DNA of 64,000 nucleotides from assembly GCA_002749285.1 (NCBI GenBank), contig PDPR01000012.1, positions 1 through 64,000 of the forward strand, read 5' to 3'. A program made the position numbers and the translations under genes. The DNA is from Maribacter sp. GTDB lineage: Bacteria; Bacteroidota; Bacteroidia; Flavobacteriales; Flavobacteriaceae. Positions within the stretch are counted from its first letter, which is position 1. Each line of letters begins with the position of its first letter. This document shows positions 34,667-45,506 of this stretch, one piece after another. The notes below the pieces were generated by a model. It had not been told where the DNA came from. It did no database searches and saw nothing but the letters and a program-made list of their open reading frames with translations.

Positions 34667-36073
34667 ATGGTGTTGGGAAATATTTCGGTACATAAGGTCA
34701 ACCATCTTTCCCTTATTTCCTTTTTTGCCATAACATGCATTTCCTTTTTTAAGGTAGCATTGGAACTTGAAGATGCGGAACAGGCTTATTATTCCCAATG
34801 GCTACGTTGGGGCTATGATGATCAACCGCCACTGTTTACTTGGTTGCAATTTGGCATAAATCAGCTGTTAGGTATCCATAAGGTTTCATTTAGCCTGTTT
34901 CGGGGCCTCATTTTTGCAAGTATATTGCTCTTGTTGTATCAATTTGCCCGTAAAATGGTCAAGGATGGTAAAAAGGCGGAATTGGCTATATTCGGATTGG
35001 CCTTGATTCCCGTCTTCATCGATTTCACATTCAGAAGGTTGTCACATACTTCTTTGTTGTGTGCATCTGTCATTGCTTCCTATATGGTTTTACAACGGTT
35101 GGTACATCAAAAAACATGGGGGGATTATGCGCTCTTTGGTCTTGTTGCCGGTATCGGTGCCTTATCCAAATACAATTATGTGTTCTTTTTGGCAGCTTTG
35201 GGATTGACATTGTTTTTTGATGCTTCCATGCGTCGGGTTATCTTCCATAAAAAGATAGCCCTTACTTTATTGTTGGTGGCCGTATTGTTGTTCCCCCATT
35301 TTCATTGGCTTATGGCCCCTGATGGTTATTTGGCAGTGATTCGTGGGAGTATTCGTCTTAAAATGGAAAATGAACCAGGAAATACCATATCCGCTATAGA
35401 TCCGTTGTTTTCCTTACTTTTGAATTTGATTAGGATGATTGCTCCTTTATTGGTAGTGGTCACCTTGGCATTCGTACTGGGGAAAGCCCGATTGGAAAGG
35501 TTGAAAATCGACTGGTTTGTAAAACTAGCCTTGGGCCAATTTGCCGTTTTGGTATTGTTCTTTGTTGTCATGGGTGTGCAAAGAGTAGAGGAACGCTGGT
35601 TACTACCTTTGGTATTACCATTTATAGTGCTGCTTGTTCGTTCTGTTGAGTTCAAATCGGCCAAGAAATGGTCAACCTACGGATTTGCCCTGTTTCTTAC
35701 CGTTATCGGTTTTCAAGTGCTAAGGACCCCGGCTGAAAAGATCTTAGGTATTGGGTCTTCGGTACATTTTGGTTTTGGGCCTTTGAATGATGTGTTGCAA
35801 AAGAATCATGGCAATAAAAAATGGATGTTGCCAAACGTTACATATGGAGGCAATATTAGATTGCTCAACCCCAAAAGGGAAGTCTTCACTAAGGATGATT
35901 TTTCCTTGCCCAAATCAAAACTATGCGATTTTGATGGTATAGAGGTTGTTATAGGAAAGGAACAGGTAAAGGGCAAAAGGGTATTTGATAGTATTTTGGA
36001 TTTTGGAAAAGAACGGAATACTTTGTTTATAATAGATTTTGAAGGGGATATGGATGCTCGTTCAACAAATTAG
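34667..36073 (+). CDS. Glycosyltransferase 39-like (ArnT/PMT type) membrane protein
   Basis: 468 residues with about ten to eleven membrane segments. After a short N terminus, the first large loop has ELEDAEQAYYSQWLRWGYDDQPPLFTWLQ, whose EDAEQAYY-like acidic pair and the conserved P..W resemble the lipid-linked-sugar transferases of the PMT/ArnT group (DEAY/E motif). The C-terminal 100 residues form a soluble extracytoplasmic domain. It probably transfers a sugar from a polyprenyl carrier outside the cytoplasmic membrane; donor and acceptor are unknown. Translationally close to bshC. Confidence 0.8.
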   Translation: MVLGNISVHKVNHLSLISFFAITCISFFKVALELEDAEQAYYSQWLRWGYDDQPPLFTWLQFGINQLLGIHKVSFSLFRGLIFASILLLLYQFARKMVKDGKKAELAIFGLALIPVFIDFTFRRLSHTSLLCASVIASYMVLQRLVHQKTWGDYALFGLVAGIGALSKYNYVFFLAALGLTLFFDASMRRVIFHKKIALTLLLVAVLLFPHFHWLMAPDGYLAVIRGSIRLKMENEPGNTISAIDPLFSLLLNLIRMIAPLLVVVTLAFVLGKARLERLKIDWFVKLALGQFAVLVLFFVVMGVQRVEERWLLPLVLPFIVLLVRSVEFKSAKKWSTYGFALFLTVIGFQVLRTPAEKILGIGSSVHFGFGPLNDVLQKNHGNKKWMLPNVTYGGNIRLLNPKREVFTKDDFSLPKSKLCDFDGIEVVIGKEQVKGKRVFDSILDFGKERNTLFIIDFEGDMDARSTN

Positions 36074-36091
36074 GTTTAAAACTTTTTTTTG

Positions 36092-37471
36092 ATGCATAAC
36101 ATAGATATTGAAGTGGTCGAAATGACATTGGATGTCATGAAATACGCTATTGGTCGAATCACAAAAACCACACCCGAATTGGGCAAGCCCCAGAAAGAGG
36201 AGGAACTTCGTAAACTTGTCGGGGAGACGATAACACCCAAAGGTATTGGGGGGGAAAATGCCTTTGGCCTATTCAGGGATGTATTGGTCAAGGCCACTGT
36301 GCCTATAGACCACCCTAGGCATTTGGCCTTTGTTCCGGCAGCCCCTACAAGGGCGGCCATTATGTTCGATCTTGTTACTTCGGCTTCCAGTATACATGGT
36401 GCTTATTGGATGGAAGGTGCAGGAGGTATTTTTTGTGAGAACGAAGCCATGAAATGGTTGGTGTCCCTTACAGGATTGCCCAAAGGGGCTTTTGGTGTCT
36501 TTACCAGTGGAGGCACGGCGGCAAACCTATCGGCCATGGTGACAGCAAGGGAGAATTGGCGTAAAAACCCAAGGAACCGTAATGGGAAAGCCTTGGTTAT
36601 CACATCAGAGGGTGCCCATTCTTCGGTAAAGGCCATGGCAAAAGTTATCGATGCCGATGTGCTTTTGGTAGAGACCGAGGATTTAATGACCGCAGCTATG
36701 TTAAAGGAGAAGATCATGGAACTGGATGCAGGTCAACGTAAGCGGCTGTTTGCCGTAGTGGCGACCGGTGGGACTACGAATGCCGGTGTTATCGATGACC
36801 TTGATGGTGTTGCCCAAGTCTGTGAGCAGGAAAATCTTTGGTTCCATGTAGATGCTGCCTATGGTGGCGGGGCTTTGGCCGCCGATTCCGTTCGCCGTTT
36901 GTTCCAAGGTATTGAAAAAGCGGATAGTATTACCATTGACCCCCATAAATGGCTTTTTTCGCCATATGATTGTGGTGCGGTCATTTATAAAAACCCGGAA
37001 TTGGCCAAAGAAGCGCATGCCCAGGAAGGTTCTTATTTAGAGATCTTTAAGGATGAAGGTGCCCAGGGGTTCAATCCGGCCGATTATCAGATTCAACTGA
37101 CGCGAAGGGTACGGGGACTGCCCCTGTGGTTCTCCTTGGCCATGCATGGCACCGATAAATATAAATGGGCCGTTGAGGAAGGTATAAAATTGGCGAATTT
37201 GGCCGGTGGCCTTATCGAGGAAAATGATGATTTGGAACTGGTACGTGAACCCAGTCTGTCTTGTGTCGTTTTTAGACGTAAGGGCTGGTCTGCGGATGAT
37301 TATAGAAAATGGACTTATAAGAACCACAATGGGGGTTTTGCCTTGGTTACCCCTACAAATTGGAAAACCAAGGGCAAGTCGGAAACCGTGGCACGGTTTT
37401 GTTTTATCAACCCTGATACGACAACTGGGGATATTGTCGCGATTTTACGGTCTATGGAGAAAAAACCTTAG
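36092..37471 (+). CDS. Pyridoxal-dependent (group II) decarboxylase
   Basis: 459 residues from the ATG at 36092 (the TTG three bases earlier in the track is less likely). The PLP-binding lysine is in SITIDPHKWLFSPYDCGAVIY, with the PLP phosphate site HVDAAYGGGALA and the conserved SGGTAANLSAM. It belongs with aspartate/glutamate/aromatic-L-amino-acid and 2,4-diaminobutyrate decarboxylases; the substrate cannot be told by eye. A convergent PNPOx-fold gene overlaps its 3' end by four bases. Confidence 0.93.
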   Translation: MHNIDIEVVEMTLDVMKYAIGRITKTTPELGKPQKEEELRKLVGETITPKGIGGENAFGLFRDVLVKATVPIDHPRHLAFVPAAPTRAAIMFDLVTSASSIHGAYWMEGAGGIFCENEAMKWLVSLTGLPKGAFGVFTSGGTAANLSAMVTARENWRKNPRNRNGKALVITSEGAHSSVKAMAKVIDADVLLVETEDLMTAAMLKEKIMELDAGQRKRLFAVVATGGTTNAGVIDDLDGVAQVCEQENLWFHVDAAYGGGALAADSVRRLFQGIEKADSITIDPHKWLFSPYDCGAVIYKNPELAKEAHAQEGSYLEIFKDEGAQGFNPADYQIQLTRRVRGLPLWFSLAMHGTDKYKWAVEEGIKLANLAGGLIEENDDLELVREPSLSCVVFRRKGWSADDYRKWTYKNHNGGFALVTPTNWKTKGKSETVARFCFINPDTTTGDIVAILRSMEKKP

Positions 37472-38010
37472 GGGACAAGGTACTCGCTATTCCAGCCTTG
37501 GTCCTTCTTGGAGAACTTTATTTTTATATGCCCCTTGGGATCGAGCTTTAGGCACTCGATTCGAAATGGCTCAATATCCACAATGGAGAAATGGTCACCT
37601 TCCTTTAAATATTCCAAAGAACTGGGATGGCTGATCTTGGTTCCCGGTGCTTCTGTGGTGATATAGACCTTACGGTCCTCATCGTCTATCGTTTCCCACG
37701 CCTTTTGGATCTGGAATTGATCCGAATTAATACTGGCCAAGGCTTCTATACGTAATTGAAGAAGTTTCGTAGGGTTGTAGAATAAAAGACTGACCTTGGG
37801 GTTTTCTATAATATGCAAGACTTTTTTGGAGCGTTTATCCGTGAAAAAGGTCAATTTCAAATCATTGGAGACATTCCTGAGGGCGACGAGTCTTAATCGG
37901 GCGAATTTGTCCACACCCAGACTGGCGATGGTAAAATAATGAAAAGGATGCTTTTTCTCTTTGGCCCCAATTTGTAATTCCGATTTTATTTCGTTAAAAA
38001 TACTTTCCAT
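37468..38010 (-). CDS. Pyridoxamine 5'-phosphate oxidase family (FMN-binding) protein
   Basis: 180 residues. The split-barrel FMN fold is indicated by RLRLVALRNVSNDLKLTFFTDKRSKKVLHI and NPKVSLLFY, and the C-terminal PFRIECLKLDP. The length and sequence differ from true PdxH (no full pdxH signature at the C terminus), so it is better called a general flavin-binding protein. It is convergent to the decarboxylase, with a 4-base overlap; whether the two are functionally linked through vitamin B6 is a guess. Confidence 0.85.
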   Translation of the reverse strand: MESIFNEIKSELQIGAKEKKHPFHYFTIASLGVDKFARLRLVALRNVSNDLKLTFFTDKRSKKVLHIIENPKVSLLFYNPTKLLQLRIEALASINSDQFQIQKAWETIDDEDRKVYITTEAPGTKISHPSSLEYLKEGDHFSIVDIEPFRIECLKLDPKGHIKIKFSKKDQGWNSEYLVP

Positions 38011-38317
38011 AGGATTGTTATTGCAGTCATAAATATATAAAAAAGCAATTGTAAGTCAACCCCTGAAAATCGAATACTTGGAATCCATGATGTTTTTTAT
38101 ATAGGTTGTGCCTTCATATCCTTTCGGGCTGAAAACATTTTTTTGTAAAAGGGTAGTAGGGTATTTGGGAGGTGGGTTGTTGTGTATATAAATTGCTATG
38201 AATTGGAAAATTCCATTGGATGATCAATTCGTTCATGTGATAGGCTGATTTAAAAAGCCTCGATGTAGGGTCGAGGCTTTTTCCTTTTTGTAGGGTTTAC
38301 TTTTGTTAAACCCAATA
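38011..38317. other. Intergenic region before the coiled-coil gene
   Basis: About 300 bases with no gene. It holds the terminator at 38252-38283 and an AT-rich stretch; nothing else recognised. Confidence 0.5.
38252..38283 (-). terminator. Terminator of the coiled-coil gene (works in both directions)
   Basis: AAAAGCCTCGA pairs with TCGAGGCTTTT across seven bases, with A/T runs on both sides. On the minus strand it lies 35 bases after the stop at 38318. Confidence 0.85.
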
Positions 38318-38698
38318 TTATAACCACTTCAGGAAGAAATCCATGATATTCTCCTTGAAATCATAATGTAATTTAATGTAATGTCTCAAATCTTCATATA
38401 GGGAACGTTTTTCATATTGTATCTGCCCGTTTATGTTTTTGTAGTGGTCTGCGCTATGTAGGTTGCCTAATTTGGCACGGCAGCGATGTAAGAGTTTGCC
38501 AATGGCATCGCGTTCGATCAAGATTTTATTCTGAAAGCTTTCCAAATCTAACGAAGACTGTCCACTATTTTCCCTACCAGCAATTTCCTCCAGTTTTTTT
38601 TGGAACATATCCAATTCGGACAAATGGAATTTCAATTCCCTTTTCCAGATTTCTAAATTAAAGGTAAGGTCACTTGAATACACGGCTTCTGTCTGCAT
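38318..38698 (-). CDS. Small helical/coiled-coil protein of unknown function
   Basis: 126 residues from the ATG at 38698 (MQTEAVYSSDLTFNLEIWKREL); the track start at 38827 would add a low-complexity, non-coding-like N terminus. The sequence is almost entirely helical with heptads (LKFHLSELDMFQKKLEEIAG, LIERDAIGKLLHRCRAKLG) and probably cytoplasmic. No family recognised. It has its own terminator; no clear promoter box was found. Confidence 0.65.
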   Translation of the reverse strand: MQTEAVYSSDLTFNLEIWKRELKFHLSELDMFQKKLEEIAGRENSGQSSLDLESFQNKILIERDAIGKLLHRCRAKLGNLHSADHYKNINGQIQYEKRSLYEDLRHYIKLHYDFKENIMDFFLKWL

Positions 38699-39059
38699 AC
38701 TGTTTTCGGTTTTACATTTATATTTGACGAATTTATTCTCACTTTTAATTTCTGAACAGGTTTGTTTTAAAGGTCTTAGGTGGCTTTGGCCCAAAATCAT
38801 GGCATCTTGTCCAAGGCCCTGTTGCAAAACGCCCCATCGTACTGTAAATATAAGAATTTTTGTTTAAATCCCCTTTGGGTCAATCGTTAAAAACCACTCT
38901 TGCTCCATAGTGGTCGGGAATTGGGGGGCGCCTCCTTTCGGTGGCCCAGGTAATAAAGTGAATTTGGTTTTGGGGCTTAAGGAGCGGTGCCTGTTTATAA
39001 GTTTTTTGATTCTTGGATAAATATCCCTTCAAGATCCTTTCACAAAATTTGTATTTCAC

Positions 39060-39067
39060 TATTTTTG
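39060..39067 (+). promoter_or_regulatory. -7 box TATTTTTG for guaA
   Basis: TATTTTTG (TAnnTTTG) ends three bases before the ATG at 39071. Transcription from it would begin at or within the start codon, so a leaderless mRNA is predicted. Confidence 0.5.
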
Positions 39068-39070
39068 CCC

Positions 39071-40603
39071 ATGCAAAATAACGTCCTTATACTCGATTTC
39101 GGTTCCCAGTATACACAACTCATCGCTAGAAGGGTTCGGGAACTGAACATTTTCTGTGAGATAAAACCATATAACAAAGTGCCTGGGGATATGTCTTCCT
39201 ATAAGGCGGTTATCCTTTCAGGCTCGCCCTTTTCGGTGCGTTCCGAGAATGCTCCGCACCCCGACCTTTCAAATATCAAAGGAAAGATGCCCTTGCTTGG
39301 AGTGTGTTACGGAGCCCAATATCTGGCCCATTTCAATGGAGGTAAGGTTGAACTTTCCAGCACAAGGGAATATGGTAGGGCCCGGTTGACAAATATTAAA
39401 AATGACGAGCCTTTTCTTTATGGTATCGTTGATGGTTCCCAGGTTTGGATGAGCCATAGCGATACAATCCGTAAATTGCCCGAAAACGCTGTGGTTTTGG
39501 CCAATACGGAAGGTATTAAAAATGCAGCATATAGAATTGGGGGGGAGGATACTTATGCAATCCAGTTCCACCCAGAGGTATACCATACCAATCAGGGTAA
39601 GATAATATTGGAGAACTTTCTTGTGCATATTGCCGGATTGGAGCAATCCTGGACTCCAGATGCATTCGTTGAAACGACCGTTCTGGAATTGAGGGAGAAA
39701 GTTGGTGCCGATAAGGTGATTCTGGGATTGTCGGGTGGCGTGGATTCAACAGTGGCGGCAGTGCTGTTACATAAGGCCATTGGGAAAAATCTGCATTGTA
39801 TCTTCGTGAACAATGGTTTGTTGCGCAAGAATGAGTTCCAAGAGGTTCTGGACCAGTACGAGGATATGGGGCTTAATGTAAAGGGTGTTGATGCTTCGGC
39901 ACGCTTTTTGGATGCATTGGCCGGGGAGAGCGATCCAGAGAAAAAACGTAAGATCATAGGTAAGGTCTTCATCGATGTTTTTGATGATGAGGCCCATTTG
40001 GTCAAAGACGTAAAGTGGTTGGCGCAAGGTACTATATATCCTGATGTGATAGAATCGGTATCGGCAACAGGAGGCCCTTCGGCAACCATAAAGAGCCATC
40101 ATAATGTTGGGGGATTGCCCGATTATATGAAATTGAAGGTCGTAGAGCCCCTTAAAATGCTATTTAAGGATGAAGTTCGAAGAGTGGGGGCGAGTATGGA
40201 TATTGCAAGTGGGCGATTAGGCCGTCACCCGTTTCCAGGTCCCGGGTTGGCCATTCGTATATTAGGGGATATTACCCGTGAGAAAGTGGCCATATTACAA
40301 GAAGTCGATGCTATTTTCATCGATGGACTAAGGGAATGGGGACTTTATGATAAGGTTTGGCAGGCCGGAGCCATGCTTTTGCCCGTAAATAGTGTAGGGG
40401 TAATGGGGGATGAAAGAACATATGAGAAATGTGTGGCCTTACGAGCCGTTGAGAGCACTGATGGTATGACTGCGGATTGGGTCGATTTACCCCATGGGTT
40501 TTTACAGAAAACGTCTAATGAGATAATAAATAAAGTGCCGGGTGTGAATAGAGTGGTTTATGATATTAGTTCTAAACCTCCCGCTACTATAGAATGGGAA
40601 TAA
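39071..40603 (+). CDS. guaA: GMP synthase (glutamine-hydrolysing)
   Basis: 510 residues from the ATG at 39071 ([25 protein letters not shown]); the longer track ORF is only an upstream extension. The class I glutaminase has its cysteine in [10 protein letters not shown] and its histidine in [10 protein letters not shown]; the synthetase has the PP-loop [14 protein letters not shown]; the dimerisation tail carries [12 protein letters not shown]. It makes GMP from XMP. The LysM gene starts two bases after its stop. Its -7 box is almost on the start codon. Confidence 0.97.
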   Translation: MQNNVLILDFGSQYTQLIARRVRELNIFCEIKPYNKVPGDMSSYKAVILSGSPFSVRSENAPHPDLSNIKGKMPLLGVCYGAQYLAHFNGGKVELSSTREYGRARLTNIKNDEPFLYGIVDGSQVWMSHSDTIRKLPENAVVLANTEGIKNAAYRIGGEDTYAIQFHPEVYHTNQGKIILENFLVHIAGLEQSWTPDAFVETTVLELREKVGADKVILGLSGGVDSTVAAVLLHKAIGKNLHCIFVNNGLLRKNEFQEVLDQYEDMGLNVKGVDASARFLDALAGESDPEKKRKIIGKVFIDVFDDEAHLVKDVKWLAQGTIYPDVIESVSATGGPSATIKSHHNVGGLPDYMKLKVVEPLKMLFKDEVRRVGASMDIASGRLGRHPFPGPGLAIRILGDITREKVAILQEVDAIFIDGLREWGLYDKVWQAGAMLLPVNSVGVMGDERTYEKCVALRAVESTDGMTADWVDLPHGFLQKTSNEIINKVPGVNRVVYDISSKPPATIEWE

Positions 40604-40605
40604 TT

Positions 40606-42792
40606 ATGAGTCAGTTTTTGAAGAATGGGATCGTATTGTTTCTCCTTGTTTTTATGGGGGGTACGGCAATGGCCCAAAAGTTCACTACCCATGTGGTAAA
40701 AAAAGGTGAGACATTGGAGGGTATCTCCAAACGGTATAAGGTTGCACCGTCCACAATCATATCCTACAATAAGGAAATCCAACAAGATGGGGCTATAAAG
40801 GCAAATACTATTTTGGTGATTCCCAGGGGCAAACCTGCCAAAGATGCCGTGGCGATCGACGAAAAAGAAAAAAACCTGTCGATAAACGAAAAGCCCGTTC
40901 AAGAAGAGCCTATAGGTTTTACGACCCATAAGGTTCGAAAGCGGGAAACATTATACGGTATATCGCAACGGTACCATATTACTGAGGATGATATAAAAAG
41001 ATACAATACAGAGTTGTATTCTTCCCAACTTAAAAAGGGAATGAGGATAAAAATCCCCAAGTACAGGAGGGTAGAGCCAAAGGATGATACGGCCAATGGG
41101 GATGATTATGAAACGTATACCGTGAGGCCAAAAGAGACCCGTTGGAGTATAGCCCATAAGTACGGTATTACAATCGACAGTATGTTGGTGCTGAACCCTG
41201 GGTTGTCGAAGATGACCGATTACCTATCTGAAGGGCAGGAACTTAAAATGCCCAAGCTTTTAGGGAACACTATCGAGGGCCAAGAGACCCAATTGTACCT
41301 TTCCTATACGGTACCTCCAAAAATGAATTTTTACCGTTTGGAGAAACAGTTCAATGTAAAATCGGATGAGATTGTTCGGTTGAATCCGGAGATAGCCGAA
41401 CGTGGTGGCTTAAAAGAGGGAATGGTCATTCGAATTCCCGAGCAAAAGCCAAATACAGGGGAGGTAAATACGGACAACTTTATTTTTTATGAGGTCAAGC
41501 CCAAGCAAACCGAATTTTCATTGACACGAAAATTGGGTGTTACCTATAAAGAGCTTCTGAAATTGAACCCTGATCTAAAAGATGGGTTAAAAGCGGGAAT
41601 GGTATTGAAATTGCCCAAGGATCAAGTAGGTGATCTTGAAGTACGAAATTCCTTGGTTCTCGATAAAATCAACCTTTTGGACAGCATCAATCCATTGAGT
41701 CACCCAAAATTGGTGTTCATCCTACCTTTCCGTCTAAATCAGTTGAATCTAAAGAACAAGGAAGAGGTACGGGAAATCATCGAGAATAGGAATAGTTTAA
41801 AATATAGTCTGGGACTTTACTCGGGAGCCTTGATGGCTATTGATTCGGTTGCTAAACTTGGTATTTCCGTTGATGTTGAAACTTATGATAACCAATTGGA
41901 TCTTTCCAAAACGAAGGAAATACTTTCAAAGGGGAATCTGGCCGATGCCAGTGCGGTTATAGGCCCATTGGACCTTGCTTCCCTAAAGGAAGTCGCCATA
42001 AGGACATCACAGCACAAAGTACCGGTAATAGCACCCATACCTACAGAAAGTGATCTAAGTTTAAGCAACGTGTTCTTCTCCTATACCTCTGATAGTATAT
42101 TGCGTAATAAAATGCTATCCTATGTTGGGGAAAAATTGACGAATGAGAATATTATCGTTATTGCCGATGGGAAGAACCAATCGGAAAAAGCCATGATCTT
42201 GGAAAGATTTCCCATGGCAAAGGTTCTTGAGGTCAAGGAGGAGAAAAAGAATATAGGCATCAACAGGGACAAATTGGCTTCCCTAATGTCAGAAGAGGTT
42301 GAGAATTGGGTTTTTGTTGAAATCGAAAATTTTAAACTGATTGCAAGTGTGGTTTCCATCTTGAATTCTTTTGAGGATTCATTATTGGATATGGATGTTA
42401 GTAAGAAAAAGATAGGGATCCGTATGTTCACGACCAATAAGAACAAGGCATTTGACAATGACATCATTTCAAGTACACATTTGTCGAACCTTCATTTTAC
42501 GTACCCATCGGTTTATCGTGAAGTAGCGAATAGCGCATTTGTAGATGCCTATAGCAAACGTTTTGGCGATGTGCCAAACCGCTATGCTGTACGGGGGTTT
42601 GATTTAACCTATGATCTGCTTTTGAAATTGGCATACAAGAACAATTTGATGGAAGTTTCCAAGATTATCGGCGAAACAGAATATACAGGGAGTAAATTCT
42701 CCTATAAAAAAGATTTTGGCTCTGGTTATTTTAACCAAGCCTCCTACATTATGACCATAGATGGTCTGAGGGTAATCCAAGCAAAAAACTAG
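40606..42792 (+). CDS. Multi-LysM protein with periplasmic-receptor-like domain
   Basis: 728 residues from the ATG at 40606 (the ATG at 40594 lies inside guaA). After a signal peptide (VLFLLVFMGGTAMAQ) come about five LysM units (for example VVKKGETLEGISKRYKV, KVRKRETLYGISQRYHI, TVRPKETRWSIAHKYGI), which bind peptidoglycan. The C-terminal half (about 370-728) resembles a type 1 periplasmic-binding fold (KLVFILPFRLNQLNL, ASAVIGPLDLASLKEVA, YAVRGFDLTYDLLLKLA), as in Bacteroidota LysM/ABC-receptor-like proteins. It probably acts at the cell wall; ligand unknown. Two bases separate it from guaA and from the OsmC gene. Confidence 0.9.
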   Translation: MSQFLKNGIVLFLLVFMGGTAMAQKFTTHVVKKGETLEGISKRYKVAPSTIISYNKEIQQDGAIKANTILVIPRGKPAKDAVAIDEKEKNLSINEKPVQEEPIGFTTHKVRKRETLYGISQRYHITEDDIKRYNTELYSSQLKKGMRIKIPKYRRVEPKDDTANGDDYETYTVRPKETRWSIAHKYGITIDSMLVLNPGLSKMTDYLSEGQELKMPKLLGNTIEGQETQLYLSYTVPPKMNFYRLEKQFNVKSDEIVRLNPEIAERGGLKEGMVIRIPEQKPNTGEVNTDNFIFYEVKPKQTEFSLTRKLGVTYKELLKLNPDLKDGLKAGMVLKLPKDQVGDLEVRNSLVLDKINLLDSINPLSHPKLVFILPFRLNQLNLKNKEEVREIIENRNSLKYSLGLYSGALMAIDSVAKLGISVDVETYDNQLDLSKTKEILSKGNLADASAVIGPLDLASLKEVAIRTSQHKVPVIAPIPTESDLSLSNVFFSYTSDSILRNKMLSYVGEKLTNENIIVIADGKNQSEKAMILERFPMAKVLEVKEEKKNIGINRDKLASLMSEEVENWVFVEIENFKLIASVVSILNSFEDSLLDMDVSKKKIGIRMFTTNKNKAFDNDIISSTHLSNLHFTYPSVYREVANSAFVDAYSKRFGDVPNRYAVRGFDLTYDLLLKLAYKNNLMEVSKIIGETEYTGSKFSYKKDFGSGYFNQASYIMTIDGLRVIQAKN

Positions 42793-42794
42793 AT

Positions 42795-43202
42795 ATGACG
42801 ACCTCCAAAGTAACCTATACAGGAAATTTAAGAACCACTTGTGTTCATTTACGTTCAGGTGATTCATTTATTACGGATGCCCCTGTGGACAATAATGGCC
42901 TGGGACAGGCATTTTCCCCTACCGATACGATAGCGACAGGGTTGGCCAGTTGTATGCTTACCATGATGGGGATCAAGGCAAGGGATTTGGATATTGATTT
43001 GACCAATGCCACAGCTGAGGTAACCAAGCATATGACAGCGGATCCCCGAAGGATCAGTAAGATCAGTGTGGTTTTAAGCTTGCCCTCCTCATTTTCCGAT
43101 AAGCAGCGTAAGATTTTGGAAAATACCGCCAGAACCTGCCCGGTCCTGTACAGCCTACACCCTGAAATCGAAAAAGCGATTTCCTTCAATTGGGTGCTGT
43201 AA
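42795..43202 (+). CDS. OsmC family peroxiredoxin-like protein
   Basis: 135 residues with the OsmC fold: GQAFSPTDTIATGLASCMLTMMGI contains the first reactive cysteine, and NTARTCPVLYSLHP the second. Family members reduce organic hydroperoxides. It is the last gene of the guaA-LysM-OsmC group, two bases after the LysM stop. A second, different OsmC gene occurs at 52.5-52.9 kb. Confidence 0.92.
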   Translation: MTTSKVTYTGNLRTTCVHLRSGDSFITDAPVDNNGLGQAFSPTDTIATGLASCMLTMMGIKARDLDIDLTNATAEVTKHMTADPRRISKISVVLSLPSSFSDKQRKILENTARTCPVLYSLHPEIEKAISFNWVL

Positions 43203-43441
43203 GTTGTTTTTTCCATAGCAATGGGTATTGGCCATGGCCGGGAATGTGGGGCCATTGCATGGGGTTCTTTGCCCAGATTCGAAAATTTGAATGTGAAGTG
43301 CCGGGAAATAAGCGTGTGGTTAGTGGAACAACCTGTTGGTTTTTGGGCAAGGGAACAAAAGTTCGATCGGGAACAGGTTTTGGGGTGGCAATATTCTTGT
43401 CTTAATGCATCATGTTGTCAACCGCATTTTTTAAATTCATT

Positions 43442-43449
43442 TAGTTTTG
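43442..43449 (+). promoter_or_regulatory. -7 box TAGTTTTG for DUF3820
   Basis: TAGTTTTG (TAnnTTTG) ends four bases before the ATG at 43454; again a very short or absent leader. Confidence 0.5.
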
Positions 43450-43453
43450 CACT

Positions 43454-43687
43454 ATGGAGGTTAGGCCGGATTATGAAAAACTCATTGAGCTTGCCCATTA
43501 CAGGATGCCTATGGGAAAGTTTAAAGGCCGCTATTTGTTGGATCTGCCAGAGCCTTATTTGGTGTGGTTTCGGCAAAAAGGATTTCCTGAAGGTAAGCTT
43601 GGGAATTTAATGAGGTCTATGTTAGAGGTCAAGATCAACGGATTGGAACCCTTGGTTCGTAAAATTCAGAAAGAATTTCCTGCGTAA
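43454..43687 (+). CDS. DUF3820 small protein
   Basis: 77 residues with the DUF3820 signature YRMPMGKFKGRYLLDLPEPYLVWF. The 129-aa and 71-aa plus-strand ORFs in this place are shadows in other frames. The motif is related to the C-terminal part of the exonuclease at 23.8 kb, so both may contact nucleic acid; that is inference. It is followed by pyrG after 63 bases. Confidence 0.9.
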   Translation: MEVRPDYEKLIELAHYRMPMGKFKGRYLLDLPEPYLVWFRQKGFPEGKLGNLMRSMLEVKINGLEPLVRKIQKEFPA

Positions 43688-45449
<1,762 letters not shown>

Positions 45450-45506
45450 CAGTGGTATATAGGATGCTATTTACAGAGACAGAGTATTATATTGATAAAT
45501 AATTAA

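Noticed and set aside
38252-38283. Riboswitch or attenuator before the coiled-coil gene
   Set aside because: The hairpin lies downstream, not upstream, of the gene on the minus strand, so it is a terminator.
43221-43610. 129-aa plus ORF before pyrG
   Set aside because: Rich in Trp and Cys and in the wrong frame over DUF3820, which has a recognised motif.
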